DNA of 64,000 nt, taken from NCBI RefSeq assembly GCF_019793465.1, contig NZ_JAILYJ010000018.1:62001-126000 (forward strand), given 5' to 3'. The DNA is from Rhizobium croatiense. Lineage in GTDB: Bacteria; Pseudomonadota; Alphaproteobacteria; Rhizobiales; Rhizobiaceae. Of the stretch, positions 53,877 to 62,631 are shown piece after piece. Each line of letters begins with the position of its first letter. Positions within the stretch are counted from its first letter, which is position 1. The position numbers were made by a program, and so were the translations under genes. The notes under the pieces were generated by a model. The model was not told the DNA's origin, did not search any database, and saw nothing but the letters and a program-made list of their open reading frames with translations.

Positions 53877-54986
53877 ATGCCGACACCAGAGCAACCCGGT
53901 CTAATAGTTCGACAGAAATCCCCACAGAACATCGAGTTTCCGTTTGCGTCACTCTCCGATTGGCTGATTCCAACCGAGCTGTTCTTCGTGCGAAACCATT
54001 TCCAGTCGCCGGACCTCGATGCGCGAGACTGGAAATTGCGCGTTGGCGGGGCGGTGGAGCGGCCGATCGAACTTGACCTCGACAGCATCAAGGCGATGCG
54101 GAGCACGACTTTCACTGCCGTCGTCGAGTGCGCAGGGAACGGGCGCGTCTACTATGTGCCGCCGAAGGAGGGGTTGCAGTGGCAGAACGGAGCCGTCGGC
54201 AATGCCGCGTGGACAGGTGTTCCTCTGCGCGAGATTTTAGAAATGGCGGGCGTTAAGCGAACCGCACGTGAGGTTCTGCTCGTAGGCGCAGACAGCGGCG
54301 TTGTCGACACGAACAAGAAAACGGCTTCTCCAGGCCCCATCGCTTTTGCGCGCAGTTTACCGCTTGAGAAGGCCATCGCTGACAGCACGATCCTTGCCTA
54401 TTCGATGAACAAGGAGCCGTTGACGCGCGATCACGGCTACCCGCTGCGCGCGGTCGTGGGTGGCTGGTTCGGCATGGCTTGGGTCAAGTGGATCACGCAT
54501 ATCACGGTTGTGGAGCAACCGTTCCTTGGCTACTGGCAGGCGCGCGACTATTTCCGTTGGGAGCGCAGCCTCGGGGAACCCAGGCTGGTCCCCCTCGCGG
54601 AGATGGAGGTCAAAGCGCAGATCGCGCGTCCCGTGCAGGGCGCGCGTCTCGTCGCCGGCCAACCGTATCGGATTTTCGGAGCCGCCTGGAGCGGAGAAGC
54701 TGTCATCCGGCAGGTGCAGGTCTGCACCGGAGATGGCAGGGGCTGGCGCGAGGGAAGGCTCCTCGAAACAGAACGTCCCTTCGCATGGCGCTTGTGGGAG
54801 TACATGTGGACCCCTGAAGAAGCGGGGCGATATATACTGCGATGTCGCGCGATCGATGGTGCGGGGTGCGTGCAGCCCGACCTCCAGCGTTCCGACTGCG
54901 AGAGCTACGCGGCCAATTGGATCGTTCCCGTGGAGGTTACGGTCGTTCCCGAGCCACAGACGTACGAGGAGGAATTCGTGATCTAG
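53877..54986 (+). CDS. Sulfite oxidase-like molybdopterin oxidoreductase
   Basis: A 369-residue enzyme of the sulfite oxidase family. The molybdenum-cofactor domain contains FFVRNHFQSP and the Mo-ligand cysteine in FTAVVECAGNGR. GYPLRAVVGGWFGMAWVKW is the second cofactor and dimer motif. A C-terminal Mo-co dimerisation (Ig-like) domain follows. No heme domain and no Tat signal are seen, so it differs from periplasmic SorA/SoxC. It appears intact and is the only complete catabolic-type gene left in the decayed island besides the CMD gene. ATG 53877 follows GGGGAG; a GTG at 53811 would give 391 residues. Confidence 0.85.
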   Translation: MPTPEQPGLIVRQKSPQNIEFPFASLSDWLIPTELFFVRNHFQSPDLDARDWKLRVGGAVERPIELDLDSIKAMRSTTFTAVVECAGNGRVYYVPPKEGLQWQNGAVGNAAWTGVPLREILEMAGVKRTAREVLLVGADSGVVDTNKKTASPGPIAFARSLPLEKAIADSTILAYSMNKEPLTRDHGYPLRAVVGGWFGMAWVKWITHITVVEQPFLGYWQARDYFRWERSLGEPRLVPLAEMEVKAQIARPVQGARLVAGQPYRIFGAAWSGEAVIRQVQVCTGDGRGWREGRLLETERPFAWRLWEYMWTPEEAGRYILRCRAIDGAGCVQPDLQRSDCESYAANWIVPVEVTVVPEPQTYEEEFVI

Positions 54987-55043
54987 TCGCCCGCATGGGC
55001 CAGAATGGCGGCTTTGGCGCAAAGCAGCCTTATTCTTCTATAA

Positions 55044-55075
55044 CGAAAAAAGACCGCTTCGGCAGATAGCGGTCC
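55044..55075 (-). terminator. Terminator of carA
   Basis: On the minus strand, GACCGCT and AGCGGTC form a stem with a nine-base loop, followed by TTTTTTCG, 90 bases after the carA stop. Confidence 0.8.
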
Positions 55076-55163
55076 TTCCTCTCATTGCTGCCTTTCAAGA
55101 TTCAAGAGATTCCACATCACGTGCCGGTTTAGCGGGCCGTTGCGAAATCGGCAGTTCTTGAAA

Positions 55164-56369
55164 TCAGCGTTCGGCGAGCGCCGGTTCGCCCTTCTTCTCG
55201 CGCACCATGTTGATGAAGCGGCGGAAGAGATAGTGGCTGTCCTGCGGGCCGGGGGAGGCTTCCGGATGGTGCTGGACGGAGAAGACCTGCTTGCCGAGGA
55301 CGCGCAGGCCGCAATTGCTGCCGTCGAACAGCGAAATATGAGTCTCTTCAACGCCATCGGGCAGCGACTTCGAGTCGACCGCGAAGCCATGGTTCATCGA
55401 GACGATCTCGACCTTGCCGGTCGTGTGATCCTTGACGGGATGGTTGGCCCCGTGATGACCCTGGTGCATCTTTTCGGTCTTCGCGCCGAGGGCGAGGCCG
55501 AGCATCTGATGGCCGAGGCAGATGCCGAAGACCGGGATATCGGTCTTAACCAGCGTCTTGATCACGGGCACGGCATATTCGCCGGTTGCCGCCGGATCGC
55601 CCGGGCCGTTCGACAGGAAGATGCCGTCCGGCTGCATGGCGAGCACGTCTTCGGCGCTCGTTGTCGCCGGCACGACGGTCACCTTGCAGTCGAGGCCGGC
55701 AAACAGGCGCAGAATGTTGCGCTTGACGCCGTAGTCGAGGCAGACGACGTGGTATTTTGCGTCCGCAGCGCCGAGTTCGCCATAACCTTCGTTCCAGATC
55801 CACGGCGTCTGGGTCCATTGCGAGGACTGGCCCGAGGTGGCGATCTTGGCGAGGTCGAGGCCTTCGAGGCCGCTCCAGGCCTTGGCTTCGGCCTTCAGCG
55901 TCTCGATGTCGAACACGCCGTTCGGATCGTGGGCGATCACCGCGTTCGGAGCGCCGTTCTCGCGGATCCAGGCGGTCAGTGCGCGGGTGTCGATGCCGCA
56001 GAGACCGATGATGCCGCGCGCCTTAAGCCACTGGTCGAGATGTTTGGCGGCGCGGTAGTTCGAGGGTTCGGTGATGTCGGCCTTGAAGATGACGCCGACG
56101 GCGCCGTGGCGGGCGGCGGGCGTCAGATCCTCGATGTCTTCATCATTGGTGCCGATATTGCCGATATGGGGAAAGGTGAAGGTGACGATCTGGCCGAGGT
56201 AGGAAGGGTCGGTCATGATCTCTTCATAGCCGGTCAGCGCCGTGTTGAAGACGACCTCGGCTTGGACCTTGCCCGTTGCGCCGATGCCCTTGCCTTCGAT
56301 CACCGTGCCGTCGGCAAGAACGAGCAGGGCGGTCGGCTTTTCGATTGTCCAGGGTGCTGTCGCGGTCAT
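55164..56369 (-). CDS. carA: Carbamoyl-phosphate synthase small subunit
   Basis: A 401-residue glutamine amidotransferase subunit that supplies ammonia to CarB. The N-terminal CPSase_sm domain opens with TALLVLADGTVIEGKGIG. The class I amidotransferase domain has the nucleophile Cys in PVFGICLGHQMLGLALG and the catalytic His/Glu in SVQHHPEASPGP. The frame is open to 56447; the ATG at 56369 gives the length usual in rhizobia. It lies about 10 kb from carB in the same orientation. Confidence 0.97.
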   Translation of the reverse strand: MTATAPWTIEKPTALLVLADGTVIEGKGIGATGKVQAEVVFNTALTGYEEIMTDPSYLGQIVTFTFPHIGNIGTNDEDIEDLTPAARHGAVGVIFKADITEPSNYRAAKHLDQWLKARGIIGLCGIDTRALTAWIRENGAPNAVIAHDPNGVFDIETLKAEAKAWSGLEGLDLAKIATSGQSSQWTQTPWIWNEGYGELGAADAKYHVVCLDYGVKRNILRLFAGLDCKVTVVPATTSAEDVLAMQPDGIFLSNGPGDPAATGEYAVPVIKTLVKTDIPVFGICLGHQMLGLALGAKTEKMHQGHHGANHPVKDHTTGKVEIVSMNHGFAVDSKSLPDGVEETHISLFDGSNCGLRVLGKQVFSVQHHPEASPGPQDSHYLFRRFINMVREKKGEPALAER

Positions 56370-56639
56370 CTTCATCCCGTTTCCGGCGGCCGATGCGCGT
56401 TGCCGCGCTCGCTGCCATTTGATCTCGCAGGCGTGTGGACGCGGCAATGCCGCGCGCTTCAGGCCTGATCACGAATTTTGGTGCAGGTGGCGGTAGATAG
56501 CCACGCAATTGCTGAGCGTCAATCTTTGTAACCGGGATTGCGGCTGTTTTCCTGCGCTTTATCGCGCCGATCTCGCAATTTATTTGATCCCCCGCATCAG
56601 CGTGGTTTATGAAGCGCCATCAAAAACGGAGAAAAGACC

Positions 56640-57092
56640 ATGCTGCGCGATCAACTCGCCACCCAGCTGAAAGAGGCGATGAAGGCCAAGGATTCGGAGC
56701 GGCTTTCCACCGTCCGGCTGATTCAGGCCGCGATCAAGGATCGCGATATCGCCAATCGCGGCGCCGGCAAGGAGCAGGCGAGCGACGACGAGATCCTGCA
56801 GATTCTCGCCAAGATGGTGAAGCAGCGCGACGAATCGGCAAAGATCTACGAGGAGAATTCCCGGCCGGAACTCGCCGCCAAGGAGCGCGCCGAAATCACC
56901 GTCATCCAGGATTTCATGCCGAAGCAGCTTTCGGAGAGCGAAGTGCGCGCCAACGTCTCGGCGATCATCGCCGAGACCGGTGCTGCCGGCGCCAAGGACA
57001 TGGGCAAGGTGATGGCCGCGCTCAAGGAGCGTTATGCCGGCCAGATGGATTTCGCCAAGGCCTCGGCGACCGTCAAGGAACTGCTGAACTAA
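56640..57092 (+). CDS. GatB/YqeY domain protein
   Basis: A 150-residue helical protein of the YqeY family: LRDQLATQLKEAMKAKDSERLSTVRLI at the start, then DDEILQILAKMVKQRDESAKIYEE, and the C-terminal KDMGKVMAALKERYAGQMDF. The domain resembles the tail of GatB, which binds tRNA, but free-standing YqeY proteins have no proven role. It is divergent from carA. In many alphaproteobacteria this gene stands between carA and dnaG, as it does here. Confidence 0.93.
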   Translation: MLRDQLATQLKEAMKAKDSERLSTVRLIQAAIKDRDIANRGAGKEQASDDEILQILAKMVKQRDESAKIYEENSRPELAAKERAEITVIQDFMPKQLSESEVRANVSAIIAETGAAGAKDMGKVMAALKERYAGQMDFAKASATVKELLN

Positions 57093-57099
57093 ATTTGGT

Positions 57100-57987
57100 C
57101 TAGACCACGCGTCGCGCCCGCGGTTCGTCCAGGACCGCGGGCCCGAGCACCGCTTCGGCTGCGGCATCGACGATGGCGAATTTCGCAGCTTGATAATTCC
57201 AGTATTCAAGGATGAAGCGGCGCGAGAGCCAGAACTCGCCCTTGCGGGACGGTTCGGTCCAGCCGACGCTTTCCATGGTTGCGGCCTGCGTCAGAAGCCG
57301 CTTCAGGTGTGTGTTCGATATCATGAACTGGTCGCGGATTTCCCGCAGCGACAGGGGGCCGACCGCGACGCGCTCGGCCGTCCGGGGAAATTCCGGAAGG
57401 CGCGAGATCAGGTAGTCCATCACCAGTCCGCCGGAATTTGCCCAGTTGAAGAGGTTGAAGGTGGGGCCAGGGCTGCGCACCGCCTGGCTTCCGATGATCG
57501 CCTTTGCGATGCGCGGCTGGATCGCTGCCATCATCGCCGTGGGTTCGGCGGCGATCCTGTCGGCGCGCTTACCGCCATCGAGGCTGTCGAGGATCATCAT
57601 GTGGGTGACGAGCCATCGGGTGAAATGCTGCTCGGCGATTTCGGTGGGTTCCAGATAGCGTGTGCGCTTGTCGGCACCAGGAGCCGGACGCAGGAAGCGA
57701 TAGGCCAGCATTTCCTGCATGAAGGCCGCCGCCGTGTTGCGGCTGGCGATGTCGTTCTTGACCGCAAAGTCGATGAAGCGGCCGGAATAGAGGCCGCTCT
57801 TTTCATAGTCGGGATGGCCATAATGAAGCGCAAAGCCGGCATGGGCCATCAGCCAGCGCTGCTGTGCGGCGAAAATCGAGGCGATGCGCGGGCTCTCACG
57901 ATAGATCGCGAGCATCTGATCGGCGCAGTGGAGGATTGCCGCGAGAAAGCGATCGTCTGCTGCAAGAGTTTCAGCGGTAAAGGCCAT
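57100..57987 (-). CDS. Uncharacterised protein with C-terminal winged-helix-like part
   Basis: A 295-residue soluble, mainly helical protein that was not recognised. The first 160 residues include RWLMAHAGFALHYGHPDYEK and LEPTEIAEQHFTRWLVTHM. The last 110 residues contain GPLSLREIRDQFMISNTHLKRLLTQAATMESVGW, which looks like a helix-turn-helix followed by a wing. A regulator with an alpha-helical sensor domain is therefore plausible but unproven. It is convergent with the YqeY gene, eight bases apart. A strong hairpin lies 120 bases upstream of its start. Confidence 0.7.
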   Translation of the reverse strand: MAFTAETLAADDRFLAAILHCADQMLAIYRESPRIASIFAAQQRWLMAHAGFALHYGHPDYEKSGLYSGRFIDFAVKNDIASRNTAAAFMQEMLAYRFLRPAPGADKRTRYLEPTEIAEQHFTRWLVTHMMILDSLDGGKRADRIAAEPTAMMAAIQPRIAKAIIGSQAVRSPGPTFNLFNWANSGGLVMDYLISRLPEFPRTAERVAVGPLSLREIRDQFMISNTHLKRLLTQAATMESVGWTEPSRKGEFWLSRRFILEYWNYQAAKFAIVDAAAEAVLGPAVLDEPRARRVV

Positions 57988-58659
57988 GGGGAAGGAGTCC
58001 AGGAAATTCGGCGCATACTTCCTTCACGCACGCGCCTGATGTCAACGATTTTGTCAATAATCGGTTAATTTCAAAAGGGAATTTGTATCACGGCAAGCCA
58101 AAAATTTAAGAAGGCAGGAGCTGGGGGCGCTCCTGCCTTCTTGCACTTTGCTTCCGCCGGCACGCAGGGGCCGAAGCCCAAGCCGGAGGCTATTTGCAAA
58201 GGCACCCTTGCGAAGCGGCGCCGGGGGTAGGGATGGTGCTTCGCTCGGGGATCGCTTTGTTGAGATCGAACTTATTGCGGTGCGGCGGCCTGTTCAAATT
58301 ACAAAAAAATAATGATTGCCGAAAATGTCGGTTTTGGAGATGTCGAAGCGGAGGCTCGGATGGCGGCGCAAAGAGCAAAGCGGATCGTGAAAGAGGGCGA
58401 TAATAATTTGTTTTCAAACGATTTATTTGAGGCTCATGGGAAATGGCGGCCTTTGCCGAAGCTTGCGCGACAGCGAAATTCTGGTCCCCCGAGGACAATA
58501 ATGTCGCACCCCTGTCGCAGGGGCGATAACGTGTTTTTGATTGGATAACCGACGCAATCAGGGACGCGTGCACTTGCCTGTGAATAGCGGGTTTTCCTGA
58601 CAAGTTTCGTGGCATGGCGCGGCAAAGCAGCTTATATGGAGGCTGGCCAAGAGGTATAA
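57988..58659. other. Intergenic region upstream of dnaG
   Basis: 672 bases between divergent genes. Contents seen are a 14-bp perfect hairpin at 58108-58142 and a short low-G+C open frame at 58312-58548 (78 codons, RNA-like or weakly coding). A second hairpin, CCCCTG-TCG-CAGGGG at about 58508-58523, is followed by GTTTTTG. The A+T-rich stretch at 58290-58440 contrasts with the neighbourhood. No family was recognised. Confidence 0.5.
58100..58142 (-). terminator. Strong minus-strand hairpin terminator, source transcript unknown
   Basis: AAGAAGGCAGGAGC and its exact complement form a 14-bp stem with a seven-base loop. On the minus strand it is followed by AAATTTTT. It lies upstream of the gene at 57100-57987, where no known gene on that strand needs termination, so it may end an unannotated sRNA or act as a leader attenuator. 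Confidence 0.6.
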
Positions 58660-60660
58660 ATGCGCTTTTCCAACACCTTTCTCGATGAGATCCGTGACCG
58701 CGTTCCAATTTCGAACGTGATTGCGCGACGTGTGAGCTGGGACAAGCGCAAGACCAACGTCTCGCGCGGCGATTACTGGGCCTGCTGCCCGTTTCACGGC
58801 GAGAAATCACCGAGCTTTCACTGCGAGGACCGGAAGGGCCGCTATCACTGCTTCGGCTGCGGCGTCACCGGCGATCATTTCCGCTTCCTCACCGAGCTCG
58901 AGGGCCTGAGTTTTCCCGAGGCGGTGCAGCAGATCGCCGATATGGCTGGCCTTCCGATGCCGCTTGCCGATCCTGTCATGGAAAAGCGCGAGAAGGAGCG
59001 CGGCTCGCTGATCGACGTCATGGAAATGGCGACGGCGTTCTTCCAGGATCAGCTGCAGACGGCCAATGGCGCCAAGGCGCGCGCCTATCTTCGCGATCGC
59101 GGGCTGACCGGGCGCACCATCGAGACCTTCCGCCTCGGTTATGCGCCCGACAGCCGCAATGCCCTCAAGGAATTCCTTGCCGGCAAGGGCGTCACCAAGG
59201 AGCAGATCGAGGCCTGCGGCCTTGTTGTCCATGAGAACGTGCCGGCTTCCTACGATCGCTTCCGCGACCGCATCATGTTTCCGATCCTCTCGTCGCGGGA
59301 AAAGGTGATCGCCTTCGGCGGCCGCGCCATGTCATCAGACGCGCCGGCGAAATACCTGAACTCCAACGAGACGGAGCTCTTCCACAAGGGCAATGTGCTC
59401 TATAATTTCGCCCGCGCGCGCCGCGCGATCCAGGGGCCGGGACGCAGCGATCAGCAGGACGACAATGCGAGCGGCACCATCATTGCGGTCGAAGGCTATA
59501 TGGACGTGATCGCGCTCCATCAGGCGGGCGTCGAGAACGCGGTTGCGCCGCTCGGCACCGCACTTACCGAAAACCAGCTCGAGCTGCTCTGGAAGATGGT
59601 GCCGCAGCCGGTGCTCTGCTTCGACGGCGACGGCGCCGGCATCCGTGCGGCCAATCGCGCCGCCGAATTGGCGTTGCCGCATCTGAAGCCCGGCCGCTCC
59701 GTCCGCTTCGCGCTTCTGCCCGACGGCAAGGATCCCGATGATCTCGTGCGCGACGAGGGCCGCGCGCCGTTCGACAAGGTGATGAGCCAGGCAAAGCCGC
59801 TTTCGGAGATGCTGTGGAGCCGCGAGATCAACACCGGCAAGTTCGACACGCCCGAGGCGCGCGCCGAACTCGAGGCGCGGCTGAAGCAGCTTGTGGCCGT
59901 CATCGCCGACGAGAATGTGCGCCGTCACTACCAGCAGGATATTCGCGACCGGCTGAACGCCTTCTTCCAGCCGCAGTTCCAGAACCGCAACAATGGCGAG
60001 CGGCGCGGTTTCGCCGGCAATTCCCGGGCGGGCCGCGACAATCCCGGCAAGGCGGGGCCGAAAAGCCCGAGCCTTATTTCCGACCGGCTTGCCCGCTCCG
60101 GCCCCGTGCGCGGCCACCGGGACAACACGGCGCTGCGCGAAAGCGTGCTGGCGCTCACCATCGTCAATCATCCGGCGCTGATGATCGACGATTATGACGA
60201 GATCGCCGCGATTGAATATGACAGCCGCGAGCTGCAACGGTTGTGGTCGGCGGTGCTTGGCGCAGCGGCCGCCGTTGCCGGCCCGCATCTGACGCGCGAC
60301 TATCTGACCGAACGGCTGGAATTCGAGGGCTTCGGCCCGCTGATCAAGAGCCTCGACCAGCAGGTGCGCAATGCCCGGCTCTGGACGGCGACCGAGGAGG
60401 CGGCGATGGAGGATGCGCGTGAGGGCTATCGCCAGGCGCTCGCCTTCCACAAACGGGCAAAGGCGCTGCGCCGGCAGAAGATGGAACTCGAACGCGAGAT
60501 CGCGCTGGCCACCGAAGCCGGCGATGGCGAGGCGATCGTTCAGCTGATTCGGGCACAGCAGGAAGTGCATCTGGAAGGCGTGCGCCTCGAGAACCAGGAG
60601 GCGATCATCGACGGCTTCGGCGTGCTTTCCGGTCGCGTCAAAGGGGCGGCGAACCACTGA
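58660..60660 (+). CDS. dnaG: DNA primase
   Basis: A 666-residue primase synthesising RNA primers at the replication fork. The CHC2 zinc ribbon is at residues 43-67 (CPFHGEKSPSFHC ... CFGC). The catalytic core has GRAMSSDAPAKYLNS, the TOPRIM motif VEGYMDVIAL, and CFDGDGAGIRAA near residue 325. The C-terminal region beyond 450 should contact DnaB helicase. The first ATG at 58660 is preceded by AAGAGG. The stop overlaps the recQ start. Confidence 0.97.
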   Translation: MRFSNTFLDEIRDRVPISNVIARRVSWDKRKTNVSRGDYWACCPFHGEKSPSFHCEDRKGRYHCFGCGVTGDHFRFLTELEGLSFPEAVQQIADMAGLPMPLADPVMEKREKERGSLIDVMEMATAFFQDQLQTANGAKARAYLRDRGLTGRTIETFRLGYAPDSRNALKEFLAGKGVTKEQIEACGLVVHENVPASYDRFRDRIMFPILSSREKVIAFGGRAMSSDAPAKYLNSNETELFHKGNVLYNFARARRAIQGPGRSDQQDDNASGTIIAVEGYMDVIALHQAGVENAVAPLGTALTENQLELLWKMVPQPVLCFDGDGAGIRAANRAAELALPHLKPGRSVRFALLPDGKDPDDLVRDEGRAPFDKVMSQAKPLSEMLWSREINTGKFDTPEARAELEARLKQLVAVIADENVRRHYQQDIRDRLNAFFQPQFQNRNNGERRGFAGNSRAGRDNPGKAGPKSPSLISDRLARSGPVRGHRDNTALRESVLALTIVNHPALMIDDYDEIAAIEYDSRELQRLWSAVLGAAAAVAGPHLTRDYLTERLEFEGFGPLIKSLDQQVRNARLWTATEEAAMEDAREGYRQALAFHKRAKALRRQKMELEREIALATEAGDGEAIVQLIRAQQEVHLEGVRLENQEAIIDGFGVLSGRVKGAANH

Positions 60661-62525
60661 TGTCGCTGACCGAAGGCAACGAAGCTGGCTTTTCCGCTGC
60701 CGATGCGCTGTTTTCCGCCGGCCGCTCGCCGCTCGAGCTTTTGAAGCAGGTCTACGGCTATTCCTCCTTCCGCGGCAAGCAGCAGCAGGTGGTCGAGCAC
60801 GTCGTGTCAGGCGGCGATGCGGTGGTGCTCTTTCCGACAGGAGCGGGCAAATCACTGTGCTTCCAGATCCCGGCGCTCTGCCGCGAGGGCGTCGGCATCG
60901 TTGTTTCGCCGTTGATTGCGCTGATGCGCGATCAGGTGGAGGCGATGAAGCAGCTCGGCATTCGTGCTGCCGCACTCAATTCGTCGCTGTCGCGCGAGGA
61001 GTTCGTCGAGGTCCGCCGCGCGCTTTCGGGCGGCAAGCTCGACCTTCTCTACGTGACGCCGGAGCGCATCCTGACGGACGGCTTCCGCGAGCTGATCGCC
61101 AATGAGAAGATCGCGCTGTTTGCGATCGACGAGGCCCATTGCGTCTCGCAGTGGGGCCATGATTTCCGGCCGGAATATCGTGAGCTCGGCCGGCTCGGCG
61201 AGCAATATCCCGGTGTTCCCAGAATAGCGCTGACGGCAACGGCCGATCCGCATACCCGCGACGATATCGTTGATCGGCTGGGGCTCGACGCTGCCGAGAT
61301 CTTCACCACCAGCTTCGATCGTCCCAACATCAGCTATGAGATCGTCGAGCGCGATCAGCCGCGCCAGCAGCTTCTGCGCTTCCTCTCCGACCATAAGGGC
61401 GACAGCGGCATCGTCTATTGCCTGTCGCGTGCCAAAGTCGAGGACACGGCCGACTGGCTGAACGGGCAGGGGGTTCGTGCATTGCCTTATCATGCCGGCA
61501 TGGACCGGGCGCTTCGCGACGCCAATCAGGATGCCTTCCTGAAGGAAGAGAGCCTCTGCCTGGTTGCCACCGTCGCCTTCGGCATGGGCATAGACAAGCC
61601 GAATGTGCGTTACGTCGCCCATCTCGACCTGCCGGGTTCGGTGGAAGCCTATTACCAGGAGACCGGGCGCGCCGGCCGCGACGGCCTGCCGTCGGAGGTC
61701 TGGATGGCTTATGGCATGGCCGACGTCATTCAGCGCCGCCGGATGATCGACGAGGGCAATGCCGCCGCGGAGATCAAGCGGGTCGAGCGCGCCAAGCTCA
61801 ACGCCTTGCTGGCGATCTGCGAGACCGCCTCCTGCCGCCGGCAGGCGATCCTGGCCCATTTCGGGGAAGCACATGCCGGCCAGTGCGGCAATTGCGATAC
61901 CTGCCTGAAGCCGGTCGAGACCTGGGAAGGCACGGAAGCGGCGATCAAGGCGCTGGCCGCCATCTATCGCACCGGCGAGCGTTTCGGCGCCGGCCACGTC
62001 ATCGACGTGCTGGTCGGCAATGTCAACGAGAAGACTGAGCGTTTCGGCCATGTCGATATGCCCGTCTTCGGCGCCGGCAAGGACATTCCGGCGCGGACCT
62101 GGCAATCCGTCTGCCGGCAGCTGCTCGCCATGGGGCTGATCAGGGTCGATCACGAGGCCTATGGGGCGCTTAAATTGGAGCCGGAAGCGCGCGCCGTCTT
62201 CAAGCACGAGCGACAGGTATTCTTCCGCAAGGACCGCCCTGCTTCGGAACGGCGCACGAAGAAGGTGGAGCGCAGCGAGCGCAAATCGGCCCTGTCGGGC
62301 GCCGACGGCAGCCTCTTCGAGGCGCTGCGGGCCGAGCGCATGGCGATCGCCAAATCGCTCGGCGTGCCGCCCTATGTCGTCTTTCCCGATACGACGCTGA
62401 TTGCCTTTGCGACGGAACGGCCGCGCAGCCGCAAGGAGCTGCTGGCCATATCCGGCGTCGGTCAGGCGAAGCTCGAGCGCTACGGCGACGCCTTCCTGGA
62501 GATCATCCTGGCGCATGACCACTGA
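60660..62525 (+). CDS. recQ: ATP-dependent DNA helicase RecQ
   Basis: A 621-residue 3'-5' helicase. Motif I (FPTGAGKS) is at residues 58-65, DEAH box in AIDEAHCVSQWGHDFRP near 159, motif VI in GRAGRDG near 340, the zinc-binding cysteines in CETASCRRQ and CGNCDTC, and an HRDC domain at the C terminus (PPYVVFPDTTLIAFA). It takes part in recombination and fork repair. Its ATG overlaps the dnaG TGA, so it is probably translated from the dnaG transcript. Confidence 0.96.
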   Translation: MSLTEGNEAGFSAADALFSAGRSPLELLKQVYGYSSFRGKQQQVVEHVVSGGDAVVLFPTGAGKSLCFQIPALCREGVGIVVSPLIALMRDQVEAMKQLGIRAAALNSSLSREEFVEVRRALSGGKLDLLYVTPERILTDGFRELIANEKIALFAIDEAHCVSQWGHDFRPEYRELGRLGEQYPGVPRIALTATADPHTRDDIVDRLGLDAAEIFTTSFDRPNISYEIVERDQPRQQLLRFLSDHKGDSGIVYCLSRAKVEDTADWLNGQGVRALPYHAGMDRALRDANQDAFLKEESLCLVATVAFGMGIDKPNVRYVAHLDLPGSVEAYYQETGRAGRDGLPSEVWMAYGMADVIQRRRMIDEGNAAAEIKRVERAKLNALLAICETASCRRQAILAHFGEAHAGQCGNCDTCLKPVETWEGTEAAIKALAAIYRTGERFGAGHVIDVLVGNVNEKTERFGHVDMPVFGAGKDIPARTWQSVCRQLLAMGLIRVDHEAYGALKLEPEARAVFKHERQVFFRKDRPASERRTKKVERSERKSALSGADGSLFEALRAERMAIAKSLGVPPYVVFPDTTLIAFATERPRSRKELLAISGVGQAKLERYGDAFLEIILAHDH

Positions 62526-62631
62526 GCGGACCGACCGGTGTTCTTCTCGATCTCGGTCCAGCGCTGAAGAAGACAAGCCGGCGGCGATATGTTAACCCGG
62601 AAGCTATAAAAAACATCAGGAAGGGCCGCCT

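Noticed and set aside
58312..58548. 78-codon open frame upstream of dnaG as a gene
   Set aside because: No good ribosome binding site, no recognisable domain, low G+C compared with real genes; kept only as an observation.
58190..58660. Possible two-piece tmRNA upstream of dnaG
   Set aside because: A GAAGCGGAGGCTCGG stretch resembled part of a rhizobial tag sequence, but the expected tag start and acceptor-stem sequences are absent.
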